From the NCBI GenBank assembly GCA_003667245.1, contig RCNN01000521.1, positions 1 to 49,658 on the forward strand: 49,658 bases of DNA, written 5' to 3'. Below, piece by piece: positions 26,564-36,690 of the stretch. The position numbers and the translations under genes are program-made. Source of the DNA: Heterostelium multicystogenum. Taxonomy: Eukaryota; Evosea; Eumycetozoa; Acytosteliales; Acytosteliaceae. The number at the start of each line of letters is the position of its first letter. Position 1 is the first letter of the stretch. Under the pieces are notes generated by a model, which made no database searches, was not told the origin of the DNA, and worked only from the letters and a program-made list of their open reading frames with translations.

Positions 26564-28584
26564 ATGGATCCAGCTAATTTATATTATTCATTTATATCAC
26601 GTTTCTTGGATAATGATATACCAACAGTCAATGCAAATTTCAAGGAGTTCTTATTGAAAGATGGAGTTATACAGATGATGATGTCATTCATCACACAAAA
26701 CTTTCCTCCAACTGTAAAGAGGGATGAAAAGGATAAGGAATCACCTGCAGGTGTACCAATCGAAGTTGTAAAATCATACAAAGTAATGGACCTATTTGTT
26801 CATCCAACTCCACCTTTTATCTCGTTAGCAAAAGAGAAACTTCCTATTATTTGTAAGTACTACTTCTCCATCGCACATCAGAACATGTCCTTATATTTAT
26901 CTATGAATCATTTCAGTATCTACTCTATTTGAAATATTCCAATATACAACAACAGCAAACAATCAATTGCAACTGAACAGGATTGAGCAACCCAAGGGAA
27001 ACATGCATCATTTCTCCAAAGTGTTACAGTGTCTTTTTAACCAATTCACATATGATACCGTCAATGCACTTGCAGAGATATACCCGGCCGCACAGAGAAG
27101 TTACTTCCAGGTACTGATTGAGAATTTGAGGTTCCAACCAATCAAGGAGCTCCTGCTAGTAATTTCAAAACGTGCCTCCAGAAGTGTCAGCGAGTATCAA
27201 ACCACAAATCCACTCGACACCAAAAAAGATACAGAAAGGACTTGTTAAATCAAAGTTGTACAATATTATTGTCAATCATTTTGCACAACCAACAAGTAGG
27301 TACTTCCAATCACATGTATGTCACGATCATTGTGTATTGACAATAGTATTAGAAACAATCGACACAGAAAACCAATTATATAGATTTAGAGGGATGTTCC
27401 GATTTTATGATTCGTTGCATTGAGGAGTTGAATATATTTGGACCAGATGTAGGACTACAGTTTTGTCATTTCCAATCGAAAGAGTTTGCAGAGGTACTTG
27501 GAAAGATTATATTAAATGAAGGTGGCAAGAAGTATACTTTTCCACATCGTCAGTTGGCAGTGTCTGTGGTTGCTACTCTTGTTGCCAAGAGCAACGATCA
27601 CGCCAACAACAACCAGTATCAAGCAGAGAAAGACTCAATATTTTCAAGTGGTATCACACAACATGGTCCCAGTATTACAGTCTCAACCACATGTCCACAG
27701 TATGCAAGCTTTTGATAGACATGGGACAAGATCAAACCCCAACCTTTAAGAAATCGCTTACATCATCACGAGTAGAAGCACTCACACTCCTCATTGAGCT
27801 TATCAAATATCGTTCCACTCAAAACAAAAAGAAGATATCCAGCCAGCCATATATACCACATGAACTCTGGTCATTACTTGTAGATTGGTTCTTCCAGTTT
27901 AAGTAGGTTAAAGACAACCAGTTGATTCACCTGATGATGTTTACTAATATTCCAACTGCTCCTCCCCTCATTTTAGTAATGTTTATCATTCCAAGTTTTA
28001 TCATCTCCTAATAGAGTTGTTTTCACAGAATCACTTGCCTTCAATTAAACATTTTTGTTCACAACACCTCAACGTTTCATTCAATACTACTGTGATGTTC
28101 CCACCTCAGACTCGAGAGGAATTGTTTTATTGCTGTGCAACTACATTAGATTAACAGGAGACTCTCAAGCATTACAAAACAACAGCAACAATTGGTTACC
28201 TTCATTTTTAAAGAGCAGTGATACATGGCAATTGTTTTTACCGCAACTACTGGTAATTATTATAAAACCTATGTGAAGCAACTAATATTAATATTTATAC
28301 TAATATGTCGTTGTTTATAGAATGACACAGCTAAGCAATATCAATCAACAGTCATCAGCGACAGTAAATAATAATAAGGATCTTGTTCAAAGCTTTGCAT
28401 CAATCAATTTAGGTTCAGATTTTGCAGATTCAATTGGATTTGAAGTTGAAGATAAAAAGAAAAAACCAAGCAATGGAGCAACTAAACAGTTTGTGGTCGA
28501 CGAGATCATTAGTTCAGACCAGATTTCAAGATTGAAGCAGAATTATTTGAAGATGATAAGAAATCTGCTCCAAAGAACCAGTAA
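26564..28584 (+). CDS. SAPS-domain protein (PP6 phosphatase regulatory subunit), frame-broken
   Basis: Likely regulatory subunit of a Sit4/PP6-type protein phosphatase. The start at 26564 gives MDPANLYYSFISRFLDNDIP. Helical-repeat segments follow: YKVMDLFVHPTPPFISLAKE, then after an intron (about 26851-26917) LNRIEQPKGNMHHFSKVLQC, FTYDTVNALAEIYPAAQRSY, IKELLLVI, MIRCIEELNIFGPDVGLQF, KSLTSSRVEALTLLIELIKY, HNTSTFHSI and RGIVLLLCNYIRLTGDSQAL, and finally SDTWQLFLPQLL-NDTAKQYQ across an intron of about 65 nt near 28251-28319. This order matches the SAPS fold as I know it: a central 'R-x-x-x-L-x-L-I/E' repeat, then an HN segment, then a 'W-x-x-F/L' helix. The end I prefer is an acidic tail, FKIEAELFEDDKKSAPKNQ, stopping at 28584. 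About six frame changes occur. The family call rests on arrangement, not on a search. Confidence 0.7.
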
Positions 28585-28849
28585 AAAAGAAATAAAACAA
28601 TTAATTTTTACCAAACAAAAGAATTTTTGGATCAAATAGTAGTCTTTTGGTCCAATCTATATATTTCCATATTTCGACTATTATTATTGGATTTCTATCA
28701 AAACAACACCATAATCATAATAAGTTTTGGAAAAACAACTAATTGTTCCAATTTCAGCAATTAAAACATTATTTTATTGTCTGGGTTGTATAAGTTTTCA
28801 TCAGATTTCTTGTCAAAGTCATCAGAATCGAATGAATCATCTATTATTA

Positions 28850-30790
28850 TACCCATGTACCTACTTTATTACAATATAATCAATAATTCAAAATCCTTAG
28901 ATACCGATCACTTATAGTAATAGTAATAATAATAATAGTAGTAATAGAGAACAACTACACCATTCATTTAGAGTCGATACTATATACAATATCTATTGCC
29001 AAAGGATGATGGCTTCGAGAATGAATTGAAGTTGCTGTTGTATGGAACTATACGCAGTTTGAATCACATTATTACACCGAACAGAAAAAAACTAAAGATT
29101 AAAAAGTTGTTTTGGAAACACTTCCGCTTGCTCATTGATCAAGTGAGCTTGCAACATCAAAAACTTCAATCGCCAGTACACTTTTGATGTATTGAATCAG
29201 ATATCTGTAACTTTGTTTGTGAGAGTAGAGCGTTGGATGTCGTCAATCTGTTGCTGGACGAAGTATATCGACACGATCATCAAAAGCTGATTTCCGTTCT
29301 TTCTCTCTGACGATCGCTATATCCAGGTTTGGTTCCAACACTTCCACTACGATGGCAGAAACAAATATGGCGCATTGGCTCTTGAGAGGTTTATCTTTGC
29401 CAAGAGACGATGTCTGGCAGCGAATTGTCTGGTTGAAACAGCCCATTCCACCACCTGTTCTAGCGCAGAAAGCGTGAGATGTTGTTGCAAATTAATGTAC
29501 TCGAAACCGTTAAATCATTACTAATTGGGCAAACGACGAGTGGACACATGTTTTTGTTAGTGTTATCTATTTGAATCAATACGGAGCAACGCTAATGGTG
29601 GTAGCAGTAGTAGCAACAGTCAGGTTATAGCAGCTCTTACTTTCTTTCGATGAATAACCAGTACTTTTGTCGATGAATTATACCGGCTGCTAGTCGACTG
29701 TAACGAAGAGAATTATATGCTCAATAGATTTGATTGGTTACTATCACAACTATTTATAGAACCTTCGAATACATCAACTAAAGGAGAGGGCGATTCAATT
29801 GAAATACCGTATTTAATTTCTAAGATTACTCAAAAGTGACGAATCTACTTCAGTTAATTTTCGATATAGTACCAGAGAGTACGATACAATCAATGATAAA
29901 CTTGAAAACAAGTCAACAACATCCAAAGATTCGTTCAACTATACGGAAAACTCTCATCAGTATAATCATTTATGTCAAAGTGTAAATGGGATAAATTGGA
30001 TTTCCTTTTGCTCTACAATGCAATATCGCCGCATAACATAAACAAAATTTATCAAGCCTTTATTTAAAAGCCAAGATATTGTAGTAGCAATAGCAATAGC
30101 AATGGTTCATTGACAGGTAGGATATATTATTTATGATATGTTTGTGATAGTTATCTACATTTTATTAATTGAACCCTACCAATTCTATAGAGGAGCAAGT
30201 TAAGTTTAAAAATAGTTTAAATAGTCTACTTAATGAACTACTATGATGGTAAATTAAAGAGTCAAGATGATCTGTACAATGATATGATACTACCATTTTT
30301 CAGTCACAAGCAAGCGGTAACAAAGACTCGTGATACCGTCCCATCTATTAAATTTATCCTATTGGACAGCTTCATTTATTACTACATAATGGAGTGTTTA
30401 TATCAACAGAAATCAATTAGATAGTAAATTAGAGTCACTACTTAGAGACAACCAAATTGTTTTTCAACAACAACAACATAATGTAAAAAATGAAGAGTAT
30501 CCTTTACTTCAATCGTCGGAAGAAGAAGAAGACAGCGACAACGATGCAAAAAGAAAAGAAAGAAAAGAACTAGAGAAAAGAAAAAGAAAAAGAGACATAT
30601 TGTTATCGATGACAGCAGTGATGACGAGGACCACAACAATAAGAGTACCAGTAACGACAATAATAACAACAACAACAGAAAGAGACGTACAAAGTATGTG
30701 GAAGTTACCAATTATTTCCAATGTAGTTTCATTTTCAACACATGATATTATTCAAATATTATATCAATTTCAAATTCGATGAATTGTTTG
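28850..30790 (+). CDS. Unrecognised large protein with helical body and acidic/basic C-terminus, frame-broken
   Basis: The + strand has coding character for about 1.9 kb, broken into pieces. Legible segments: LKLLLYGTIRSLNHIITPNR and FWKHFRLLIDQVSLQHQKLQ (29010-29190), VVNLLLDEVYRHDHQKLISV (near 29240), MAHWLLRGLSLPRDDVWQRI with KQPIPPPVLAQK (29350-29470), FVDELYRLLVDCNEENYMLN followed by RFDWLLSQLF (29670-29760), and after an intron (about 30117-30191) FILLDSFIYYYIMECLYQQ. The end carries SSEEEEDSDNDAKRKERKEL and a KRKRKRD stretch, typical of nuclear proteins. The minus strand is full of stops in the middle of this span, which supports the + orientation. The fold looks like an alpha-helical solenoid. 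I compared it mentally with FANCI and INTS2 and could not make a match. The start is not located; an ATG at 28858 is one candidate. No function assigned. Confidence 0.55.
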
Positions 30791-30985
30791 TTCAATTCTT
30801 CAAAAACAAGAGCAAATAAATATGTCAGTAAAATTTATTATTTTATATATAATATAATATTAAATAATCTTTACTGAAAATGGTGATGTTTCAAAAAATT
30901 TAATTTTTTCATTGTTAATATATTAGTTTTATTTCATTTTGGGTTTTATTCAATCCAAAGTTATTAGTAAACAATTCAAGAAACA

Positions 30986-31762
30986 ATGAACATTTCTGTC
31001 AGACTAGTAAGCAGTGTCTATAAGCATGGAAACAGAAACACCACTATTTCTTGTAAATAACAATATTAATAATGGTGGTCTACTATTTAAGAATCATTTC
31101 TCAAAGAGCACTTCGCCTTTGTTCAGCAAAAGCAGTGTACAGTTGAATCTAAAGAATATTAATCATAACCAATACGATGGAGGTCAAAAGGGATACACTT
31201 TTGGTGAGCAAGTTAAAAATACTTCTACTTTGGGTCTAAAGTATTTGACTGCTTTTACAGCTGCTGGTGTCGCACTTGGTAGCTCAAGCATTGTACTTTG
31301 TAATGATAAAATAGATGTTACTACAAATAACATCAACAGAGGTCGCACCATTACAGAGGAGGAATACGAGGAAATGATACAGAACAAACGTAATAAAAAA
31401 GTTGTTAACATTGCTGGTGCTGCTGCACTCTCTGGATTCATGGGATACTCGGCTGGCTATGCTACTAAGCGTCTTGTCGTGTTGTTATGTATGTTGTAGG
31501 TCTTCTCTTTATACTGTCACAAGTTCTTTCCTATTATGGATACATCACCATCGACTGGAGAAAGATTACACTAGATGCCTCTCCAAAGTTTACCAAAGAG
31601 AAGCGTAGAGACTATCTACGTAGATTCTATGAGTTGTTGACCCAAAAATCTACCATTTAAGAGTATGTATTTTATTTTCACGAGGTATTACTTTATCATT
31701 AATTCTCTTGATTTTCAGTTGGATTTGGAAGTGGATTTTATTTAGGAATCATGAGCAAGTAA
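30986..31762 (+). CDS. FUN14-domain mitochondrial membrane protein
   Basis: FUN14/FUNDC family protein; FUNDC1 in animals is a mitochondrial outer-membrane mitophagy receptor. The preferred start is ATG 30986, giving MNISVRLVSSVYKHGNRN, a basic amphipathic leader of mitochondrial-targeting type; one frame change near 31045 then joins the main frame. The next region has LKYLTAFTAAGVALGSSSIV (possible membrane helix) and TITEEEYEEMIQNKRNKKVV. The FUN14 core follows: AALSGFMGYSAGYATKR, then GLLFILSQVLSYYGYITIDW, a Lys/Arg-rich linker (FTKEKRRDYLRRFYELL) and, after an intron at about 31661-31719, VGFGSGFYLGIMSK ending at 31762. The GYxxG and final Gly-rich helix fit FUN14 well. An alternative start at 31014 or 31026 would skip the leader. 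No clear LC3-interacting motif is visible. Confidence 0.85.
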
Positions 31763-32410
31763 TTAAAGATTTTAAAATCAATTTATTATCAATTAATAAA
31801 TCACATTGGTATAATTTACATTCACAGATTAACATGTATTTTGAAACTCTTGAGTGTATAGTTATAGATGATCATTTTTGAATTGGACTATTTTATATTA
31901 GGTTCTCTACTTTTTAGTTAATTTTGGTTTTTTTTCATGTTCTATCACAAATTGAAGGTTTAGGTATTGACTTGCTGTTTCACTTGACAAAGATAGTCTC
32001 AATTTAAATCTTCAGATCAATATCTTTCTGTTGATTAAAAAACATCAAGTTTTCAGTTTTACTATAAATCTATATCATTACAATCTATTTTATTGTTGAT
32101 ATATTCCCGATAGTGAGGATATCACTTTAACAAAAAAGAGTTGATAGATGTAACAATATTTCTCGTATGTTTTCTACTATAGTCTATATCAATATTAATA
32201 TCTTTTGATATTTATAAGATTAAAATAAAAAAAAAAGAATATGTTGTTTTGTAAGTTAGATGTATTAATACTTAAGAGATCTATCATTTATAATTTGTTT
32301 AAAGTTAGATCTTTTGGTCTTTATTAGTATACAAATGTTTGTATACAAGTTGAAATTAGAAATCTCGTGAAAAAAGGAGATGATAATGGATTATTCAGAA
32401 GATCTTCTTT
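31763..32410. other. Non-coding flank of the retrotransposon
   Basis: AT-rich sequence between the FUN14 gene and the element. It includes an inverted repeat GTATACAAA-TG-TTTGTATAC at 32327-32346. Bases 32407-32410 (CTTT) form one copy of the likely target-site duplication. Confidence 0.5.
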
Positions 32411-32706
32411 TTTAATAAATATGGTTGATCAGACCAATGTTTATTAAAGGTTATTCAACTCAACTAACTGAATCAAGTTCTAAATCAAGATAATAGATAC
32501 ACCTTAATATTAGTTGATTGTAAATAGTGTATAAGTTAATCTTTATTTAAAACATACCTAAATCAAGATAATAGATACACCTTAATATTAGTTGATTGTA
32601 AATAGTGTATAAGTTAATCTGATTTAGGTTTTCTGATTATTCGTTTTTGTAGATCGAAAATTATTTGAATTTTTATAAATTATTAAAATATTGCATTGTT
32701 GTTACA
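32411..32706 (-). repeat. 3' LTR of the retrotransposon
   Basis: Identical by eye to the copy at 37872-38167, offset 5461 bp. In element orientation it starts TGTAACAACAATGC and ends CCATATTTATTAAA, so only the 5' end follows the TG...CA rule. It contains a 63-bp segment twice (32480-32542 and 32558-32620) separated by 15 bp. Confidence 0.95.
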
Positions 32707-32708
32707 TA

Positions 32709-32719
32709 TCCCCACCATG
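32709..32719 (-). other. Probable polypurine tract
   Basis: In element orientation the bases just before the 3' LTR read ATGGTGGGGATA. The purine run GGTGGGGA sits where the plus-strand primer of an LTR element is expected, within a few bases of the LTR start TGTAACA. Confidence 0.6.
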
Positions 32720-32796
32720 ATTTGAACTAGTTGAAGAGGAGGAATATGAGTGTTGAGATTAAATGTAGTTGAGATGAAGATGATATAGAATGACTG

Positions 32797-35700
32797 TTAC
32801 TTTTTTTTGTTGAAAGCTTCAATCATCGTAGGAACGTGTTGAATAAGGATGTTTTCGTTGATCCACCTGTTGTGATCGTCGCTGACAGTGTCGAACTTAG
32901 CTAGATATTCAGTAGATGAGCCAGTACCACGTTTAACAGCTCTCTTCTTGAGAATGGCTACAATATCCATAATGTGGGTGTTGGTAGGATCACCGATGTA
33001 AGGTTTCATGTCATCCACGTGAACAGTACGGTCTGTTGCTCTCTTATTCTGAAGTCGTACAACATAGTTTAAATCAGTAAGTTTCTTGACAACAGCGAAT
33101 GGTCCACCCCAAGATTGAGTGAGTTTGCGATCGTCTTCATCACCAGACTTGTGCGTGTTGAGTCTGGACCTTCTAATGAGAACCAAATCGTTGATTTTGT
33201 AAGTGTTGAAGTTCCTGATGACCTTGTCATGATTCTTAGCCTGTCTAATCTGACCGTCAAGAGCATTGGTCTTGGCTTCGAGCCTGTAAAGGTCTTGGCA
33301 TTCCTTGTAATTAGAAAGGCCAAATGTGCCAGCGTTCCAGGGTAGCTTGATTTCATATCCAAGTAACAATTGGTTGGGAGTGAATTGAGTTGTTGCGTTT
33401 ACATTGTTGTTGATGCACATTTCAATGAAATTGACGTCTTCCGCCCATGATCGTTTCCTGTCTGTCCACTTTCTGATGTGATCCAAAATAGACCTGTTGA
33501 ATCGCTCAGATTGTCCGTCTGCTTGTGCGCGACCTGGTTGAGTCATGCAGAGTTGAGTACCCATTTCTTTCATAGCTGTATTCCATATGTCAGATGTGAA
33601 CTTCGAGTCTCTGTCGCACACGATAGTGGATGGTGCACCGTATCTTGCTACGATGTTCCTAACGAACCAATGTCCAAGTTGCTGCGTTGTAACGTCCTTG
33701 GTACAAGGAAATAGTCTGACAGACTTTGTGAATCTGTCTACAACCACAAATAGGTTGTCTTCACCAGTATCAGCTGGCGGTAGAGCTAGCAGGTCCATAG
33801 ATATATCTTTGAAAGGCCTGTCTGGGAGCGGTAGTGATGCGAGGAATCCTTCTTTGATCTTCTTGATAGACGACCTCTGGCATAAAGGACACCTCTTAAC
33901 ATAATTGGTGATGGAAGCGGTCATCTGAGGCCATACATAAGACTTAGATAACTTGGCAGACATTCTGGCGTAAGCCACATGCCCACTGTATAACGACGAA
34001 TGCGCTTCGGCTATGATAGACTCGATTGAGGATCTGTCGAGAACTACCAACCTGAGATTGTCACCATCGATCCAGTAATGTAGATCGTTGACGACAGTAG
34101 CGTCCGCTCTTCTTTTGAAAGTTTCGAACCAGTCCCTGGTGGACTTGGGAAGCTCCTCAGAAGTGTAGGAGTGTTTGATATCCTTGAGTAAATTGGAGTC
34201 CCAAGGTGATTCAAATTCGGGTGCCCTGGATAGGTAGTCGGCCACTACGTTGGTTGAACCAGGTATATAGACAATCTGGAAGTTGAACCTGGAGAGAATC
34301 TCGTTCCATCTGTTAAGTCTAGGATTGTCCAGGTCGGATTGAGAATCGTAGATCAGGTTCTTGTGGTCTGTGTGTAAGACAAATGGTCGATCCTTGAGCA
34401 TATAGCCATATCTGGTAACGGCGTGAATAACAGCCAATAGCTCCCTGTCTCTAGCGCTGTAATTTCTTTGAGCAGAGTCGAACTTTCTGGAATCGAATAT
34501 GATCGGACGTAGATTGTCGTCATCGTCGTGCTGAGCAATCATCAAACCAGAACCAACATCAGAGGCATCTGTATATAAATGGAATGTCTTCTTGTAATTG
34601 GGAGACATCAAGCATCTGGACGAACATAGCTCGGCCTTAATATCATTGAAATCGGCTACCTCTTGATCAGTGAGGTTGAGCTTCTTATTCTTCGTAGATA
34701 TGGTGCTCGTGAGGCGTGCAAGTTGCTCGCCTTTGTGATCTAAGTATCTTCTGTAATGATTAACGGCGCCAATGAAAGACCTCATCTCCTTCACAGTAGT
34801 AGGAACAGTTCTGTTCAGGATACCTTGCACGGTATTATACAAAGGTTTGATACCTTTATCGGATAACATATGACCAGCGTAAGAAACAGATGTCTTGAAT
34901 AAATGACATTTAGACTTAGCAATGTACACATCGTTCCTGTCGAGCAGATCAAGTACAGCTTTAACGTGTTGTTCATGTTCTGCGACTGATTTTGAAAAGA
35001 TAAGAATATCATCAACATATACTCTGACGAACCCTTTCCTCACGAGAGGGTCGAGTATATGCTGTAACCACCTGTTGAAGTAAGCGGGGCTGTTCTTGAG
35101 ACCAAAACATGGTCTGGTGAACATGTAGAGTTTACCGTTTGCCGAAAATGCGGTATATCTCCTAGAAGCCTTATTAAGTAGCATCTGATAAAATCCACTC
35201 TTGGCATCGATAACAGAGAATACCTTCGCGCCATTGATGGATTCGATGATGTCGTCGAGTCTTTCCATAGGATACACATAGTCGAGCGTAAGCGAGTTAA
35301 GGTGTTTGAAGTCAATAACCATTCTCTCCTTGGATGTGCCTTTGTTTGCGAAAAATGGCGGTGAGCAAAACTCGGTGTTGGGTGGAGCTTCTTCCACTAC
35401 ACCTATATCCAGTAGCTTAGCAACCTCAGCTGAAATCTTGGCCTCGAGTTCAGGTGATCTTCTACCATGTTTAATGTTAAAAGATTTTGCGTTCTCCTTA
35501 AGGACGATGTCCATGTTGAATCCTTTTCTATCGGGAGAATGGTTGTCCGGCAACTTATCAACAATAATCCTCTTATACAATTCGAGGATAGCTGCTGCCA
35601 TACGGTTGAGCTCTGGTTCGGATGATGAGAAGAAAGGTACATCGTCCTCGTCCTCTTCATCTTCCTGTACACTACGATCTTCGGTAAGATCAACATTGTC

Positions 35701-36690
35701 AGGTATGTGATCAACCTTCGGAGTATTGTCGAGTGTGACTTCGACATCCTGAACGGAATCGTGTGTAACCACGTCAGGTACAGTAGCCTGAGGCGGGTCT
35801 TCGGAGACCCCAATATCGGATGGTCCCGGTGGTGCCTCAGGATTGCTGTCTGATCCTGAGGGTGCGTCGTGTACCAATTTAACAGCTGTGTCGGTTACGA
35901 CTGGCGGTGTAGGCGTGGAAGCCATTGCTGTCACCGTCTTATGGTTAGCTTTCGTTAGATCATGCTTCTTGTAGGTACGCAGGGCCACTGATGGAGGTGC
36001 TCCTTTTGTATGCGAAATGACAGGTAACTTGGCAAAAGCTAGTTTCTTCCTTTGTTTGTCCAACCAAACTGGGACACTAAGGTAAGGTACCTCATCAAAG
36101 AGGTGTGCTATGGGACCCATCAAACCAAAAAGGTTGTTCCCAATGATGATGCCGTGGCTATTCTTAACCACGAACATCTTAGACGACATCGTAATGGAGT
36201 AATTGACACCGTCAATAGTACCGGGCATGGTAACGGTTACATTCGTATAAGAATTGGCATAAAATCCTTGTACTTGTGCAATAGGCTTGAGGTACTCCTT
36301 GCAGGGAGATTCGACCAGACCCAGTAGTGGTAGTAAAGAAGGATCGATAAGGGAAGCCTGTGAACCTAAATCGATCATCGCTTTCTCCTCGCGACCACCT
36401 ATAACTACCTTCATGTAGTGGCCGGAGGATTTCCAAACAAGTCCATTAACCTGAATGGGGCTTCTCTCCCTTCTTGGGATGATAGTGCTTGCCCTTGGAA
36501 CCTGCTGATCTTTCTGTGGAAGACGTGTCAGCTTTCTTTTCGCCTTCTGCTTTCTTTTCTTCGTCTTTCTTGCCTTCTTCTTTCCTGCCTTCACGAAAAA
36601 ATGTTGACTCTTTCTTCTTGTGTGTGCCCGTGCGTTTCTGTTCCTGTTTGTGCTTGTCGGCTTCGAACGTACCAACATAGGCTTCGGCAC
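32797..36690 (-). CDS. pol: Pol polyprotein: protease, reverse transcriptase, RNase H, integrase, chromodomain-like tail
   Basis: 1297 uninterrupted codons. Residues 1-80 are very basic (KKKARKTKKRKQKAKRK near 37-53). The aspartic protease core is AMIDLGSQASLID at about 104-116, with DLG where DTG or DSG is usual. Reverse transcriptase (about 400-620) has VYPMERLDDII, GFYQMLL, FGLKNSPAYFNRWL and the catalytic YVDDILIF near 557. RNase H starts at YTDASDVGSG near 705. Integrase has the HHCC finger (HSSLYSGH ... CPLCQRS, about 893-935) and the D-D-E core: ISMDLLALP near 960, VCDRDSKFTSD near 1020 and GQSERFNRS near 1060. The final 60 residues resemble a chromodomain (IMDIVAIL..., EYLAKFDTV, NRWINENIL, IEAF) but with Phe in place of the usual Trp of VKW. 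Pol overlaps gag by 245 nt in the +1 frame, so expression by +1 frameshift or from its own ATG is possible. Confidence 0.95.
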   Translation of the reverse strand: MPKPMLVRSKPTSTNRNRNARAHTRRKSQHFFVKAGKKKARKTKKRKQKAKRKLTRLPQKDQQVPRASTIIPRRERSPIQVNGLVWKSSGHYMKVVIGGREEKAMIDLGSQASLIDPSLLPLLGLVESPCKEYLKPIAQVQGFYANSYTNVTVTMPGTIDGVNYSITMSSKMFVVKNSHGIIIGNNLFGLMGPIAHLFDEVPYLSVPVWLDKQRKKLAFAKLPVISHTKGAPPSVALRTYKKHDLTKANHKTVTAMASTPTPPVVTDTAVKLVHDAPSGSDSNPEAPPGPSDIGVSEDPPQATVPDVVTHDSVQDVEVTLDNTPKVDHIPDNVDLTEDRSVQEDEEDEDDVPFFSSSEPELNRMAAAILELYKRIIVDKLPDNHSPDRKGFNMDIVLKENAKSFNIKHGRRSPELEAKISAEVAKLLDIGVVEEAPPNTEFCSPPFFANKGTSKERMVIDFKHLNSLTLDYVYPMERLDDIIESINGAKVFSVIDAKSGFYQMLLNKASRRYTAFSANGKLYMFTRPCFGLKNSPAYFNRWLQHILDPLVRKGFVRVYVDDILIFSKSVAEHEQHVKAVLDLLDRNDVYIAKSKCHLFKTSVSYAGHMLSDKGIKPLYNTVQGILNRTVPTTVKEMRSFIGAVNHYRRYLDHKGEQLARLTSTISTKNKKLNLTDQEVADFNDIKAELCSSRCLMSPNYKKTFHLYTDASDVGSGLMIAQHDDDDNLRPIIFDSRKFDSAQRNYSARDRELLAVIHAVTRYGYMLKDRPFVLHTDHKNLIYDSQSDLDNPRLNRWNEILSRFNFQIVYIPGSTNVVADYLSRAPEFESPWDSNLLKDIKHSYTSEELPKSTRDWFETFKRRADATVVNDLHYWIDGDNLRLVVLDRSSIESIIAEAHSSLYSGHVAYARMSAKLSKSYVWPQMTASITNYVKRCPLCQRSSIKKIKEGFLASLPLPDRPFKDISMDLLALPPADTGEDNLFVVVDRFTKSVRLFPCTKDVTTQQLGHWFVRNIVARYGAPSTIVCDRDSKFTSDIWNTAMKEMGTQLCMTQPGRAQADGQSERFNRSILDHIRKWTDRKRSWAEDVNFIEMCINNNVNATTQFTPNQLLLGYEIKLPWNAGTFGLSNYKECQDLYRLEAKTNALDGQIRQAKNHDKVIRNFNTYKINDLVLIRRSRLNTHKSGDEDDRKLTQSWGGPFAVVKKLTDLNYVVRLQNKRATDRTVHVDDMKPYIGDPTNTHIMDIVAILKKRAVKRGTGSSTEYLAKFDTVSDDHNRWINENILIQHVPTMIEAFNKKK

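Noticed and set aside
28760..28860. Minus-strand reading MGIIIDDSFDSDDFDKKSD as a C-terminal exon
   Set aside because: Attractive acidic end, but the minus strand just upstream (29000-29800) has stops in all frames while the plus strand reads through; kept as a possibility only.
30442..30721. Leu- and Ser-rich minus-strand ORFs
   Set aside because: Shadow of the Glu/Asp/Lys-rich end of the plus-strand gene.
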